Assembly (NCBI RefSeq): GCF_029867415.1
Contig: NC_081186.1
Span: 22,447,915 to 22,511,914, forward strand
Source of the DNA: Vicia villosa
Taxonomy: Eukaryota > Streptophyta > Magnoliopsida > Fabales > Fabaceae
Direction: 5' to 3'
DNA length: 64,000 nt
Shown: piece by piece, positions 21,768 through 31,000 of the stretch
How the letters are laid out: each line of letters begins with the position of its first letter
How positions within the stretch are numbered: position 1 is the first letter of the stretch
Translations under genes and position numbers: made by a program
Notes under the pieces: generated by a model
Database searches by the model: none
Told to the model about the DNA's origin: nothing
The model's input: the letters and a program-made list of their open reading frames with translations, nothing else

Positions 21768-22092
21768 GAACTTTCACCGTTATTTTGTCCTCTCACCATA
21801 GCCCAGGGTGAAGAGATGTTTCATAGGGCTTTGCATTTTACTATTTCTTAGTTAAATGTCCCTCTTTGCTTCGCCCAAAGCAATAGAGTTTTGTTTTATA
21901 GGGTCTTTGTTTCAAGAAATGACTGTCCATAAATAAAAATGTCATTCTGTTCCTTCGTTTAGTTTTTCCTTTTCTTTTTTCGGAAATTGGTAATCCTAAA
22001 AAACACCCTTAAAAAACATCAAAAAAAAATTATTAACTGCATACACCGAGTCTTCCCTCGTTGTCTAAATAAAACTTATCACACATATGCAG
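21764..22092 (+). other. Putative intron between protease and RT of Ogre A
   Basis: A GT at 21764-21765 (CTAA|GTAGGA) and an AG at 22091-22092 (CACATATGCAG|A) delimit 329 bp. Splicing would remove the gag-pro stop at 21765 and place the gag-pro frame exactly in the pol frame: two bases of a codon remain upstream and the first exon-2 base completes it; the pol frame is open from 22093 to its ATG. Introns at this place are established for Ogre elements. The donor is not canonical GTAAGT, so other donors are possible. Confidence 0.6.
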
Positions 22093-22129
22093 ATTAATCA
22101 TAAAATACCCCGTTGAAACGTGCGACCGT

Positions 22130-25100
22130 ATGACTTCTCCAAGCTTTGAGTTTCCTGTATTCGAGGCAGAGGAAGAAGAAGACGAAGAAATATCAAAGGA
22201 AATTTCACGGTTACTTCAACAAAAGGAAGAGGCCATTCAGCCATACAATGAGCCTCTAGAGATCATTAACCTTGGTTCCGATGGAAACAGAAGAGAGGTT
22301 AAGATTGGAGCTTCGCTCAGTTCAGAGATCAGAGAGAGTTTGATACAGCTACTCAAAGAATTCTCAGATGTCTTCGCTTGGTCTTATCAAGATATGCCAG
22401 GGTTGGATACCAGTATAGTGGAGCATCACTTGCCGTTAAAAGCAGAATGCCCTCCGGTCAAGCAAAAATTGAGAAGAACTCATCCGGAGATGGCCATGAA
22501 AATCAAAGAGGAAGTTCAAAAGCAGATCAACGCAGGTTTCCTCGTCACTTCAGAATACCCTCAGTGGTTAGCTAACATTGTTCCCGTTCCTAAGAAAGAC
22601 GGAAAAGTCCGCATGTGCGTCGACTACAGAGATTTGAACAAAGCTAGCCCTAAGGATGATTTTCCTTTACCACATATTGATATGTTGGTAGACAGTACAG
22701 CAAAATCCAAAGTTTTCTCATTCATGGACGGATTTTCAGGATACAACCAAATCAAAATGGCACCTGAAGACATGGAAAAAACAGCTTTCATCACCCCCTG
22801 GGGCACGTTCTGCTATCGTGTTATGCCTTTTGGACTAAAGAACGCAGGGGCAACTTATCAAAGAGCCATGACTACACTTTTCCACGACATGATGCATAAA
22901 GAAGTGGAAGTCTATGTGGACGACATGATTGCCAAATCAGAAAATGAAGAAGATCACATACAGAATCTGACAAAGTTATTTCAACGCTTACGGAAGTTTC
23001 AGCTTCGCCTGAACCCCAACAAGTGTACCTTTGGTGTCTATTCAGGAAAACTCCTTGGTTTCATTGTCAGCAAACGAGGAATTGAAGTAGATCCAGACAA
23101 AGTCAAGGCAATTCAAGAAATGCCTTCGCCCAGAACCGAGAAACAAGTTAGAGGATTTCTTGGACGTCTGAATTACATCTCGAGATTCATATATCTCATG
23201 ACTGCAACTTGCGCTCCTATTTTCAAACTTCTACGGAAAAATCAAAGTTGCGTCTGGACAGACGATTGTCAGAAAGCGTTCGACAGCATTAAGGAATATC
23301 TGCTCGAACCACCCATCTTGTCTCCTCCAGTGGAAGGAAGACCTTTGATAATGTACTTAACCGTCTTAGAAGATTCCATGGGTTGTGTCCTTGGACAGCA
23401 AGACGAGACAAAGAGAAAAGAGCATGCCATCTACTACCTGAGCAAGAAATTCACTGACTGTGAATCCCGCTACTCCATGCTCGAGAAGACGTGTTGTGCT
23501 TTGGCCTGGGCTGCCAAGCGTCTCCGCCAGTACATGATTCGACATACTACTTGTTTGATCTCTCATATGGATCCAATCAAGTACATCTTTGAGAAGCCTG
23601 CTTTAACCGGGAGAATTGCCCGTTGGCAGATGTTGTTATCAGAATATGACATTGAGTATCACGCACAGAAAGCCGTGAAAGGAAGCATTCTAGCTGAGCA
23701 CCTGGCTCACCACCCACTCAATGGTCATGAATCAACCAGTTTCGACTTTCCGGACGAGGACGTCATGTACCTCAAGATGAAAGATTACGACGAGCCACTA
23801 CCAGACGAAGGACCTGAGATAGGATCCCAGTGGGGCTTAATCTTTGACGGAGCTGTCAATGCTTATGGACGAGGAATTGGGGCAATCATTGTTACACCTC
23901 AGGGTACCCATATTCCATTTACTGCCAGATTAACTTTCAAATGCACAAACAATGAGGCCGAATATGAAGCTTGCATCATGGGTCTCGAAGAAGCCATGGA
24001 TCTAAGAATCAAACACTTGGATGTATATGGAGATTCTGCTTTGGTCATCAATCAAATCAAAGGAGAATGGGAAACACGCCAACCAGGGCTAATTCCTTAC
24101 AAAGACTACGCGAGAAGATTATTACCATTCTTCGACAGGGTAGATTTTCATCACATTCCTCGTGAAGAAAACAACTTGGCTGATGCATTAGCCACACTCT
24201 CTTCCATGATTAGGATAAATCATTGGAATGACATTCCTCGGATCGATGTTATGCGCCTGGATAGGCCCGCTCATGTTTTCACAGTAGAAGCAATCATCGA
24301 CGACAAACCGTGGTACTACGACATCAAGAACTTTCTTCAAAAGCAAGAGTACCCTCTTGGGGCGTCAAAGAAAGATAGAAAGACTTTGAGAAAGTTAGCT
24401 TGTAGATTCTTCCTGAATGAAGATGTTCTGTACAAGAGAAACTTCGACATGGTTCTGCTCAGATGCGTTGACAGAAAAGAAGCAGAAATACTCATGAGAG
24501 AAATACATGAAGGTTCCTTTGGTACTCACACCAATGGACATACCATGACAAGGAAAATACTGAGAGCAGGATATTATTGGCTGACGATGGAGTCAGATTG
24601 CTACCAGTACGCAAAGAGGTGTCACAAATGCCAGATCTACGCCGATAGAATTCATGTGCCACCATCTCTGCTCAACATACTCTCTTCCCCTTGGCCTTTC
24701 TCCATGTGGGGAATCGACATGATTGGAATGATCGAACCAAAAGCGTCCAACGGACATCGCTTCATCTTGGTAGCCATAGACTATTTCACCAAATGGGTTG
24801 AAGCAGCTTCATATGCAAACGTTACAAGACAAGTTGTCGTCAGGTTTATCAAGAATCACATCATCTGTCGCTACGGCATTCCTAGCAAGATAATCACTGA
24901 CAATGGGTCAAATTTGAATAACAAAATGATGAAGGAGCTTTGTGAAGAATTCAAGATCGAACATCACAACTCATCTCCTTACAGACCAAAGATGAATGGA
25001 GCTGTAGAAGCAGCTAACAAAAACATCAAGAAAATCATTCAGAAGATGGTCATCACTTACAAAGATTGGCATGAAATGCTCCCGTATGCTCTTCATGGTT

Positions 25101-25558
25101 ACCGTACATCAGTACGTACTTCGACTGGAGCAACTCCTTTCTCCCTTGTATATGGCATGGAGGCAGTCCTACCTATAGAGGTTGAGATTCCATCAATGAG
25201 AGTTTTGATGGAGGCAAAATTAACAGAAGCCGAGTGGTGTCAAAGCAGATTCGATGAATTGAACTTAATCGAAGAAAAGCGCATGACAGCTTTATGCCAC
25301 GGACAGCTATATCAACAAAGAATGAAGAAAGCTTTCGACAAAAAGGTTCGACCTCGCACAATCAAAGAAGGCGACCTTGTACTCAAAAAGATTCAATCTT
25401 TTCTCACAGATTCGAGAGGGAAATGGACTCCCAATTATGACGGCCCCTACGTGGTCAAGAGAGCTTTCTCAGGAGGAGCCTTAATACTCACGACTATGGA
25501 TGGAGAAGAATTCACCCGTCCTGTGAACGTCGACGCAGTCAAGAAATACTTCGCCTAA
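22130..25558 (+). CDS. pol: Ogre Pol: reverse transcriptase, RNase H, second (a)RNase H, integrase
   Basis: 1142 residues from the first ATG; if the intron is used, the frame begins upstream and is fused to protease. RT ~105-300 with YVDD at Y262-D265 and VPVPKKDGKVRMCVDYRDLN. First RNase H ~400-520 looks degenerate at its first catalytic position (IMYLTVLEDSMG). A second RNase H ~565-700 is well kept (GLIFDGAVNAYGRGIG, D573; NNEAEYEAC; YGDSALVINQIKGEW), as in Tat-lineage elements. Integrase: HHCC zinc finger ~795-845, catalytic D863, D924, E960 (35 residues between the last two). C-terminal domain with WTPNYDGPYVVKRAF. Uninterrupted. Makes and integrates the element's cDNA. Confidence 0.95.
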   Translation: MTSPSFEFPVFEAEEEEDEEISKEISRLLQQKEEAIQPYNEPLEIINLGSDGNRREVKIGASLSSEIRESLIQLLKEFSDVFAWSYQDMPGLDTSIVEHHLPLKAECPPVKQKLRRTHPEMAMKIKEEVQKQINAGFLVTSEYPQWLANIVPVPKKDGKVRMCVDYRDLNKASPKDDFPLPHIDMLVDSTAKSKVFSFMDGFSGYNQIKMAPEDMEKTAFITPWGTFCYRVMPFGLKNAGATYQRAMTTLFHDMMHKEVEVYVDDMIAKSENEEDHIQNLTKLFQRLRKFQLRLNPNKCTFGVYSGKLLGFIVSKRGIEVDPDKVKAIQEMPSPRTEKQVRGFLGRLNYISRFIYLMTATCAPIFKLLRKNQSCVWTDDCQKAFDSIKEYLLEPPILSPPVEGRPLIMYLTVLEDSMGCVLGQQDETKRKEHAIYYLSKKFTDCESRYSMLEKTCCALAWAAKRLRQYMIRHTTCLISHMDPIKYIFEKPALTGRIARWQMLLSEYDIEYHAQKAVKGSILAEHLAHHPLNGHESTSFDFPDEDVMYLKMKDYDEPLPDEGPEIGSQWGLIFDGAVNAYGRGIGAIIVTPQGTHIPFTARLTFKCTNNEAEYEACIMGLEEAMDLRIKHLDVYGDSALVINQIKGEWETRQPGLIPYKDYARRLLPFFDRVDFHHIPREENNLADALATLSSMIRINHWNDIPRIDVMRLDRPAHVFTVEAIIDDKPWYYDIKNFLQKQEYPLGASKKDRKTLRKLACRFFLNEDVLYKRNFDMVLLRCVDRKEAEILMREIHEGSFGTHTNGHTMTRKILRAGYYWLTMESDCYQYAKRCHKCQIYADRIHVPPSLLNILSSPWPFSMWGIDMIGMIEPKASNGHRFILVAIDYFTKWVEAASYANVTRQVVVRFIKNHIICRYGIPSKIITDNGSNLNNKMMKELCEEFKIEHHNSSPYRPKMNGAVEAANKNIKKIIQKMVITYKDWHEMLPYALHGYRTSVRTSTGATPFSLVYGMEAVLPIEVEIPSMRVLMEAKLTEAEWCQSRFDELNLIEEKRMTALCHGQLYQQRMKKAFDKKVRPRTIKEGDLVLKKIQSFLTDSRGKWTPNYDGPYVVKRAFSGGALILTTMDGEEFTRPVNVDAVKKYFA

Positions 25559-25578
25559 ATAAACAAAAGAACAGCTCG

Positions 25579-25728
25579 CTAAGTTGAAAACTCGCAAAGA
25601 GCGGCTTAGGCAAAAAAGAGCGTCTCGGTGAATCGAAAACCCGAAAGGGCGATTCAGGCAAAAGTTAGAGACATAAAAAAATAAATAATCAATCCCGGTA
25701 AACTTAAAACCCGAAAGGGGTAGTTTAC
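25579..25728 (+). repeat. Three hairpins sharing an AAAACCCGAAAGG-type loop, just after pol
   Basis: Stems 25579-25585/25603-25609 (CTAAGTT/GGCTTAG, two G-T pairs); 25629-25635/25650-25656 (TGAATCG/CGATTCA); 25698-25704/25722-25728 (GTAAACT/AGTTTAC). Loops are closely related (AAAACYCG.AARG). The stems share no obvious primary similarity beyond pairing. Located 20 bp after the pol stop. Confidence 0.75.
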
Positions 25729-26590
25729 GCAAAAGTTAGGGATATATGGCAAGTAACTGTGTTCAGGACAAACTTGATCATTCAAAATCCATAGCGGAGT
25801 GTTCATCAGCAGTAGGTCATCTTCTACGAAGCACGAATACAGCGCAACTCGGAGTGGAAGGGAGAGATAACGGTCGTCACGTTTCATCGTAGCCCTTTTC
25901 CCGAAAATTACCAATTTCCAACTTTGTAAATACTCCATGGAATCAAGCATTTGGCTGATTACCATTCCATATATAATAATTTGAGCCTTGTGCTTTTCCT
26001 TTGCAATCTAGTCTTATTCAGTTTCTTGAAATGCATTTTAAATTTAAACAGTCACTTTCTTGAAACAAATGTTTTCATAAAATAAAAATGAATTTACTTG
26101 CAAAAATAAAGGTGAAATTTCTTTCTGAGGTTTACAAACAGTAGGAAGAATGCAAACAGTTGCTCCGAGAACGGTTGAGACTCCGGGAACCAATATTTCC
26201 CCATGAGGTCGCTTTGCGAACATCTCCCGATGACGGATCTTCACTTCAATTCATATTACTTACTTCGGACAGCGGACAACTGGTAGCCAGATATTCCCAA
26301 CAGAGTTCGAACTCCAAGAAGAGGACATCTTCTGATCAACAAGAATTCAAGTCGTATCATTAGGATTTTACATCCGCGACAATTCTATTCACATTCACTT
26401 TACATTTTATAATTGTCATAATATTCATGCATACATTACATCACAACTGCATAGTCAAATTAGGCTTTTAATCATGAGAATGCCCGAGTCATGAGGGCAT
26501 GAACTCAAGTTTCCCCTGCAAGTCCTGGAGAAACTTTTTCCTTCAAGACAACGATCCATGTAGAGAGATTTCCCCAAGCAAGTCAACAGA
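25729..26590 (+). other. 3' untranslated region of Ogre A, upper part
   Basis: No ORF with support; short ORFs on both strands lack domains. Diverse AT-rich sequence with no repeat that I could make out. Likely transcribed as part of the genomic RNA. Confidence 0.6.
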
Positions 26591-27089
26591 TGGTAGTCTC
26601 CCTCAAGGAGATAGTTTGTTCACTTTTGGAATTCCTCAACCGAGATTCTCCTGCAAAGCAACATTCAACAGTCTTTTTCAGATAAGATAGTCTGCTTCGC
26701 ATTTTGGGCTTCCCCAAAAGTTTGGCATTTCCCCAGCAAGGTCGAGAGATGCCACTTCTTTTTCGTCAAAGAAAATAATTCAGAATCTCCCAGCAGATCG
26801 ACAAATGATTCCCCAGCAGAATCAGTGAATGGTAGTCTTCATCCAGAAGATAGTTCATGATCCCCAGCGGAGTCAACAAATGGTAGTCTTTCCCCAAGGA
26901 AAGACAGTTTGTCTGTTAAATACTCAAGAGATCGACAAATGGTAGTTTCTTCAAACAGTTTGTCTGTTTCAGGGATGTTTAGTTCCCCACAGAGTCAATA
27001 AATGGTAGTTTTCCCCTTAAGAAAACAGTTTGTTGATTCCCCAGGCACCAATCGACGAATGGCAGTTTTCACCCCGAAAACAGTTCGTC
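26591..27089 (+). repeat. Array of double-stem hairpins before the polypurine tract (Ogre A)
   Basis: At least six units share TGGTAGT ... AGTT with two nested stems that vary. Inner stems: TCTCC/GGAGA (26597/26607), TCTTC/GAAGA (26836/26846), GTCTTTCC/GGAAAGAC (26886/26898), GTTT/AAAC (26945/26953), GTTTTC/GAAAAC (27008/27021 and 27065/27076). Outer stems: TGAA/TTCA (26826/26854), ACAAA/TTTGT (26876/26908), GACAAA/TTTGTC (26934/26959), GACGAA/TTCGTC (27054/27084). Confidence 0.75.
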
Positions 27090-27177
27090 TGCCTTCAAAA
27101 CAAAGTCATTAGCCCCTCAAAAAGCATGGGCCCATATGACAATCTTTCAAAGATGCCAGGTCAAAAGGGAAGATGGC

Positions 27178-27711
27178 GAAGTTTCTTTATTACCGTCAAA
27201 TGGTATCTCATCTCCAAGTGCTGATGAGAAGTTTGATGAGGAAACAAACCCTTGAAGTTTCTTTATTACCGTCAAATGGTATCTCATCTCCAAGTGCTGA
27301 TGAGAAGTTTGATGAGGAAACAAACCCTTTGAAGTTTCTTTATTACCGTCAAATGGTATCTCATCTCCAAGTGCTGATGAGAAGTTTGATGAGGAAACAA
27401 ACCTTTGAAGTTTCTTTATTACCGTCAAATGGTATCTCATCTCCAAGTGCTGATGAGAAGTTTGATGAGGAAACAAACCTTTGAAGTTTCTTTATTACCG
27501 TCAAATGGTATCTCATCTCCAAGTGCTGATGAGAAGTTTGATGAGGAAACAAACCTTTGAAGTTTCTTTATTACCATCAAATGGTATCTCATCTCCAAGT
27601 GCTGATGAGAAGTTTGATGAGGAAACAAACCTTTGAAGTTTCTTTATTTACCGTCAAATGGTATCTTACCTCCAAGTGCTGGTAAGAAGTTTGACGAGGA
27701 AACAAACCTTT
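27178..27711 (+). repeat. 76-bp tandem repeat, seven copies, each with a hairpin (Ogre A)
   Basis: Units begin GAAGTTTCTTTATTACCGTC at 27178, 27254, 27331, 27407, 27483, 27559 and 27635; spacing 76-77 bp. Each holds the hairpin TCTCATC-loop-GATGAGA. The last unit is diverged: its hairpin is TCTTACC (27664-27670) and GGTAAGA (27681-27687), two compensatory pair changes with the loop TCCAAGTGCT unchanged. Minisatellites before the PPT are common in Ogre elements. The spurious ORFs across it arise from its periodicity. Confidence 0.9.
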
Positions 27712-28070
27712 GGAAATTTTCTCTTTATCTGAGATATTGTCCAAACGCAACTAAGACCAGTTTCGAGATTTGGACATCCGGAACGAGAGGAGGTTGTTTA
27801 CCTTTTTCTAAGTATCAACACTTAGTTAAAGAAGATGGATTGCGCATCCTACATTGCCATCCATTCACCAGAATCCACATCAAGTATTTCTGCAGGAGTT
27901 TGTCTCCTCATCCCCCGCCAAGTGCGACAACGGGATCAAATCATGCAAAGATTTTATCAATTACAACATCTCAGGAGCGCCCAAAATTCGGGCATTCTTT
28001 GATATTTAAGTCTCTTTTACGCAGGAGAGATCGAGATCTCAATCTCTCTCCCTCCAGATAAAAGAAACTT
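27712..28070 (+). other. End of the Ogre A 3' untranslated region
   Basis: No ORF with support. An inverted repeat flanks part of it: AGTCTCTTTTACGCAGG near 28009 with CTTAAATA... upstream of the PPT is weak. Nothing else recognised. Confidence 0.5.
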
Positions 28071-28083
28071 AAATAGGGGCATC
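28071..28083 (+). other. Polypurine tract region of Ogre A
   Basis: AATAGGGGCATC precedes the 3' LTR start at 28084. The purine run is short (AGGGG), as often seen in plant gypsy elements, with ATC just before the LTR. Primes plus-strand DNA synthesis. Confidence 0.7.
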
Positions 28084-31000
28084 TGTCATACCCTAATTTT
28101 TGACCCCCCTGAGATGACATATCTTCAGGATTTTTCATCAGGTCAAGACAAGTACCCAGAGCAGTCATTTCTCCATCTGGTACCTAATCGAGGATGCTCA
28201 AAGACAAGAAAGCTCAGGCAAAGGATCAATCAATACAAAGACTAGTCTCTAATACAATCATGGGGCTCAAAAACTTCACTTTTCTCATCTATGATTGATT
28301 AGACATCCAGTCATATGAGTACAGGTTTACTCAGGTCACCAGACTAGGGTTTTGAGCCTATCAAGGACTGAAATCAGGGATCACATTTGGGAAACCCTAA
28401 AAAACCTCAGAGGGTCATTCAAAGACATCAATCATCTTCAAATAACTCATATTACAAGGTCTACTGGACATCACACTTCAATTCAAAGTCTACAGTCATT
28501 ACTTTCACATGGTCGACAAATTAGGGTTTTGACCTAATTCACCAAGATAGTTGACTTCTGATCAGGGCATGAATCCAAAACTCAAGACATGATTCAAGGA
28601 TCTCTACTACCTCCATATAATCCATTTATATCATCCATTTGGGGAGAAGATCTTATTTCTACACAAAAGCCCAAAAATTCACTTTGTCAGGAAAAAGTCA
28701 ACTGTGAAGGATCATCATTGACTTTTAAGGTTTTTGGTCAAAAAATGACTTTCAAAGATCAATATCATCAATATATGGATGTCAAAGTCATTTGGCCAAA
28801 GAAATTCAAAGAAATTCATCAAGGAGCGAAAAGTCGGGAATTAGGGTTTTTGAAGGCATGGTGAGATCTCAAAATTTCACCTACACAACTCAAAAAACTT
28901 CCAACATGAAAGTTGTAGATCTTGCCAAATAAAACAACATCTTACAAGGGAACTTTTTTCAAAAGATCAACCATTTATGAAGTTTTGGAAATTTTGAAGT
29001 TTAGGTCATAAACACTTAGAAATTTTTCTAAGTGTTTTAACCTAGTTTTCTTCCAACTTTGGCCTCATTTTTCACAAATTTCCCAAAGGATTCTGAAGAA
29101 GACATAAACTAATGATTTAAAGTAGATGTTTAGGGCTTTCCAAATTGTGTTCAACCTTCTCAAAATTCAATTTGAGCTAAGAGTTATGCTTGTTCAAAGT
29201 TGGCCTCATGAAGTAAAATTATAGGTCATGCATCATTTTGGAACTTTGAAATTTTGTGCACATGACCTCAAATTATGATGCTACATGACCCATAATACAT
29301 CTGCAAACATGCCATGCATTCATTTTCACCATGCCATAAGGATTGAAGAAGATTCTAAAAACAAGAACATGTGATTATGTAATGATTACATTTGTGAATT
29401 TATGGCAAATTGATGAATCACCCAAGGAATCTTCTCATCAACCAATTAGAGCTCACTTTGCATCTGAATTGTCCCCTAAGATCAGATAGAATCAATGGAT
29501 AGGGGAGGTGGCTCGAAAATGCAATGATCACACTTGGATATTCTTTGAAATTTCTTCATGGCTAAGAAACCAAACTTGCTTCACTAAGCAAGCTCACTCT
29601 CTCACTCAGTACTGAGACATTTGCCTATAAATAGGAGAGCATAATTCAGTAGAAAAACACACCAAAGCAACCATATTCCTTGCTTTCTCTTTCTCTCCTC
29701 TTGTTCATTGTTTTTCAAAGTTCTTTGGCAAGAAGAATCGATTTCTTCAAACCAAAGCTTATCTTTGGGAAGTGAGCATTCTAACATCTCAAGGGAGGTC
29801 ATTTGAGGTGATCCAAGCACCTGGATCACTTCTGTAGGTGGAGGAACACCATTGTTGCTCTCACTTTGGAGCATTTGCAGTTGGAGGTCCATGGAGTGAT
29901 TCAGAAGGTTTCAAGGCAAGCCAATCATCCAGACACACTCCTCAGGTCATAGTGAAGCTAACCAGATGGCTGCAGCTCATCTGTAACTCAGGATTCAACA
30001 ACCTCCATGTCCACTTGAAGCTCAAATCGAGGGAGGTCCATAGAACAATTCAGAAGGATTCAGGCTACAATAAGCATCCAGTTAGCACCATTGAGTCTCA
30101 GGGAAGCTATTGAGATCACTCATTCAAGCCCAGGTGCTCTCAATCATCCTCACGACCTCCATTTTCAGAGGTAAGTTTCTGAACTTCACCTCTCTAATTT
30201 AAGTACTCTTTGTGAAATAGCTCGATTCTATCTTGATCAGCATCATCAGAGGATTGAAAACCCTCTATCATCATCCATTTATCTTTCAGTATAGTCATTT
30301 AATTTGATTTTGAAATTTTAGGGTTCTTCACGATTTCTGGTAAATTAGTTAGATGTAGTTAATATTAGTTCATGTTAGTTACATATTCAGAATCGTGAGT
30401 GAAATTAGAGCAAGTTTCGTGTTTACATCATGGCAAATGATTGAGAAATGAGTAAGTTCAGAAATTCAAATTCATGGAGCTTGAGGTTGAAGACGAAGAT
30501 GGTGGTGGCGCGCAAAATTCAAATCTCAGGGCAGAGTTTATTTTATTTTGAGTGATATGCGTTTTATTAATGACTAAACAACTTGCCCTAGTGGCCACAC
30601 ATGCGCCCTTAGTATCATCATGCCACAAGTCTGGGGTTCGAATCCCCCTCGCCCCAGACTTTTTGATTCTTTTATTTTTTAAGGATTTACAACTTGTTTT
30701 GAAACATGACCAAATGGAGGCAAGTCACTAACACTGAGCGCGCGTTGGCTCAGTGGTGTTGTTTTGGACTGGTAACCTCAAGGGCGTGAGTTCAAGCCTT
30801 GCTAGGACCAAAACCTATTTTTTTATCACTTTTCTAACTTAATTCCTTCACAACTTTAACCAATTATTTAACTTATCAAATTAATTCATTTTGACTTCAT
30901 TTTTTAAACACTTGTTGATTAATATATATATTTTATAAGTAATAAAAAAAATCATAAAAATATTATTTATTTCATGTATTTTAATTAGGTTTAAAATAAT

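Noticed and set aside
27147..27628. Overlapping ORFs of repeating peptide on both strands
   Set aside because: Produced by the 76-bp tandem repeat; in-frame periodicity without any start context or domain.
27178..27711. Regular repeats resembling a CRISPR array
   Set aside because: Units are contiguous with no unique spacers, inside a plant retrotransposon 3' region.
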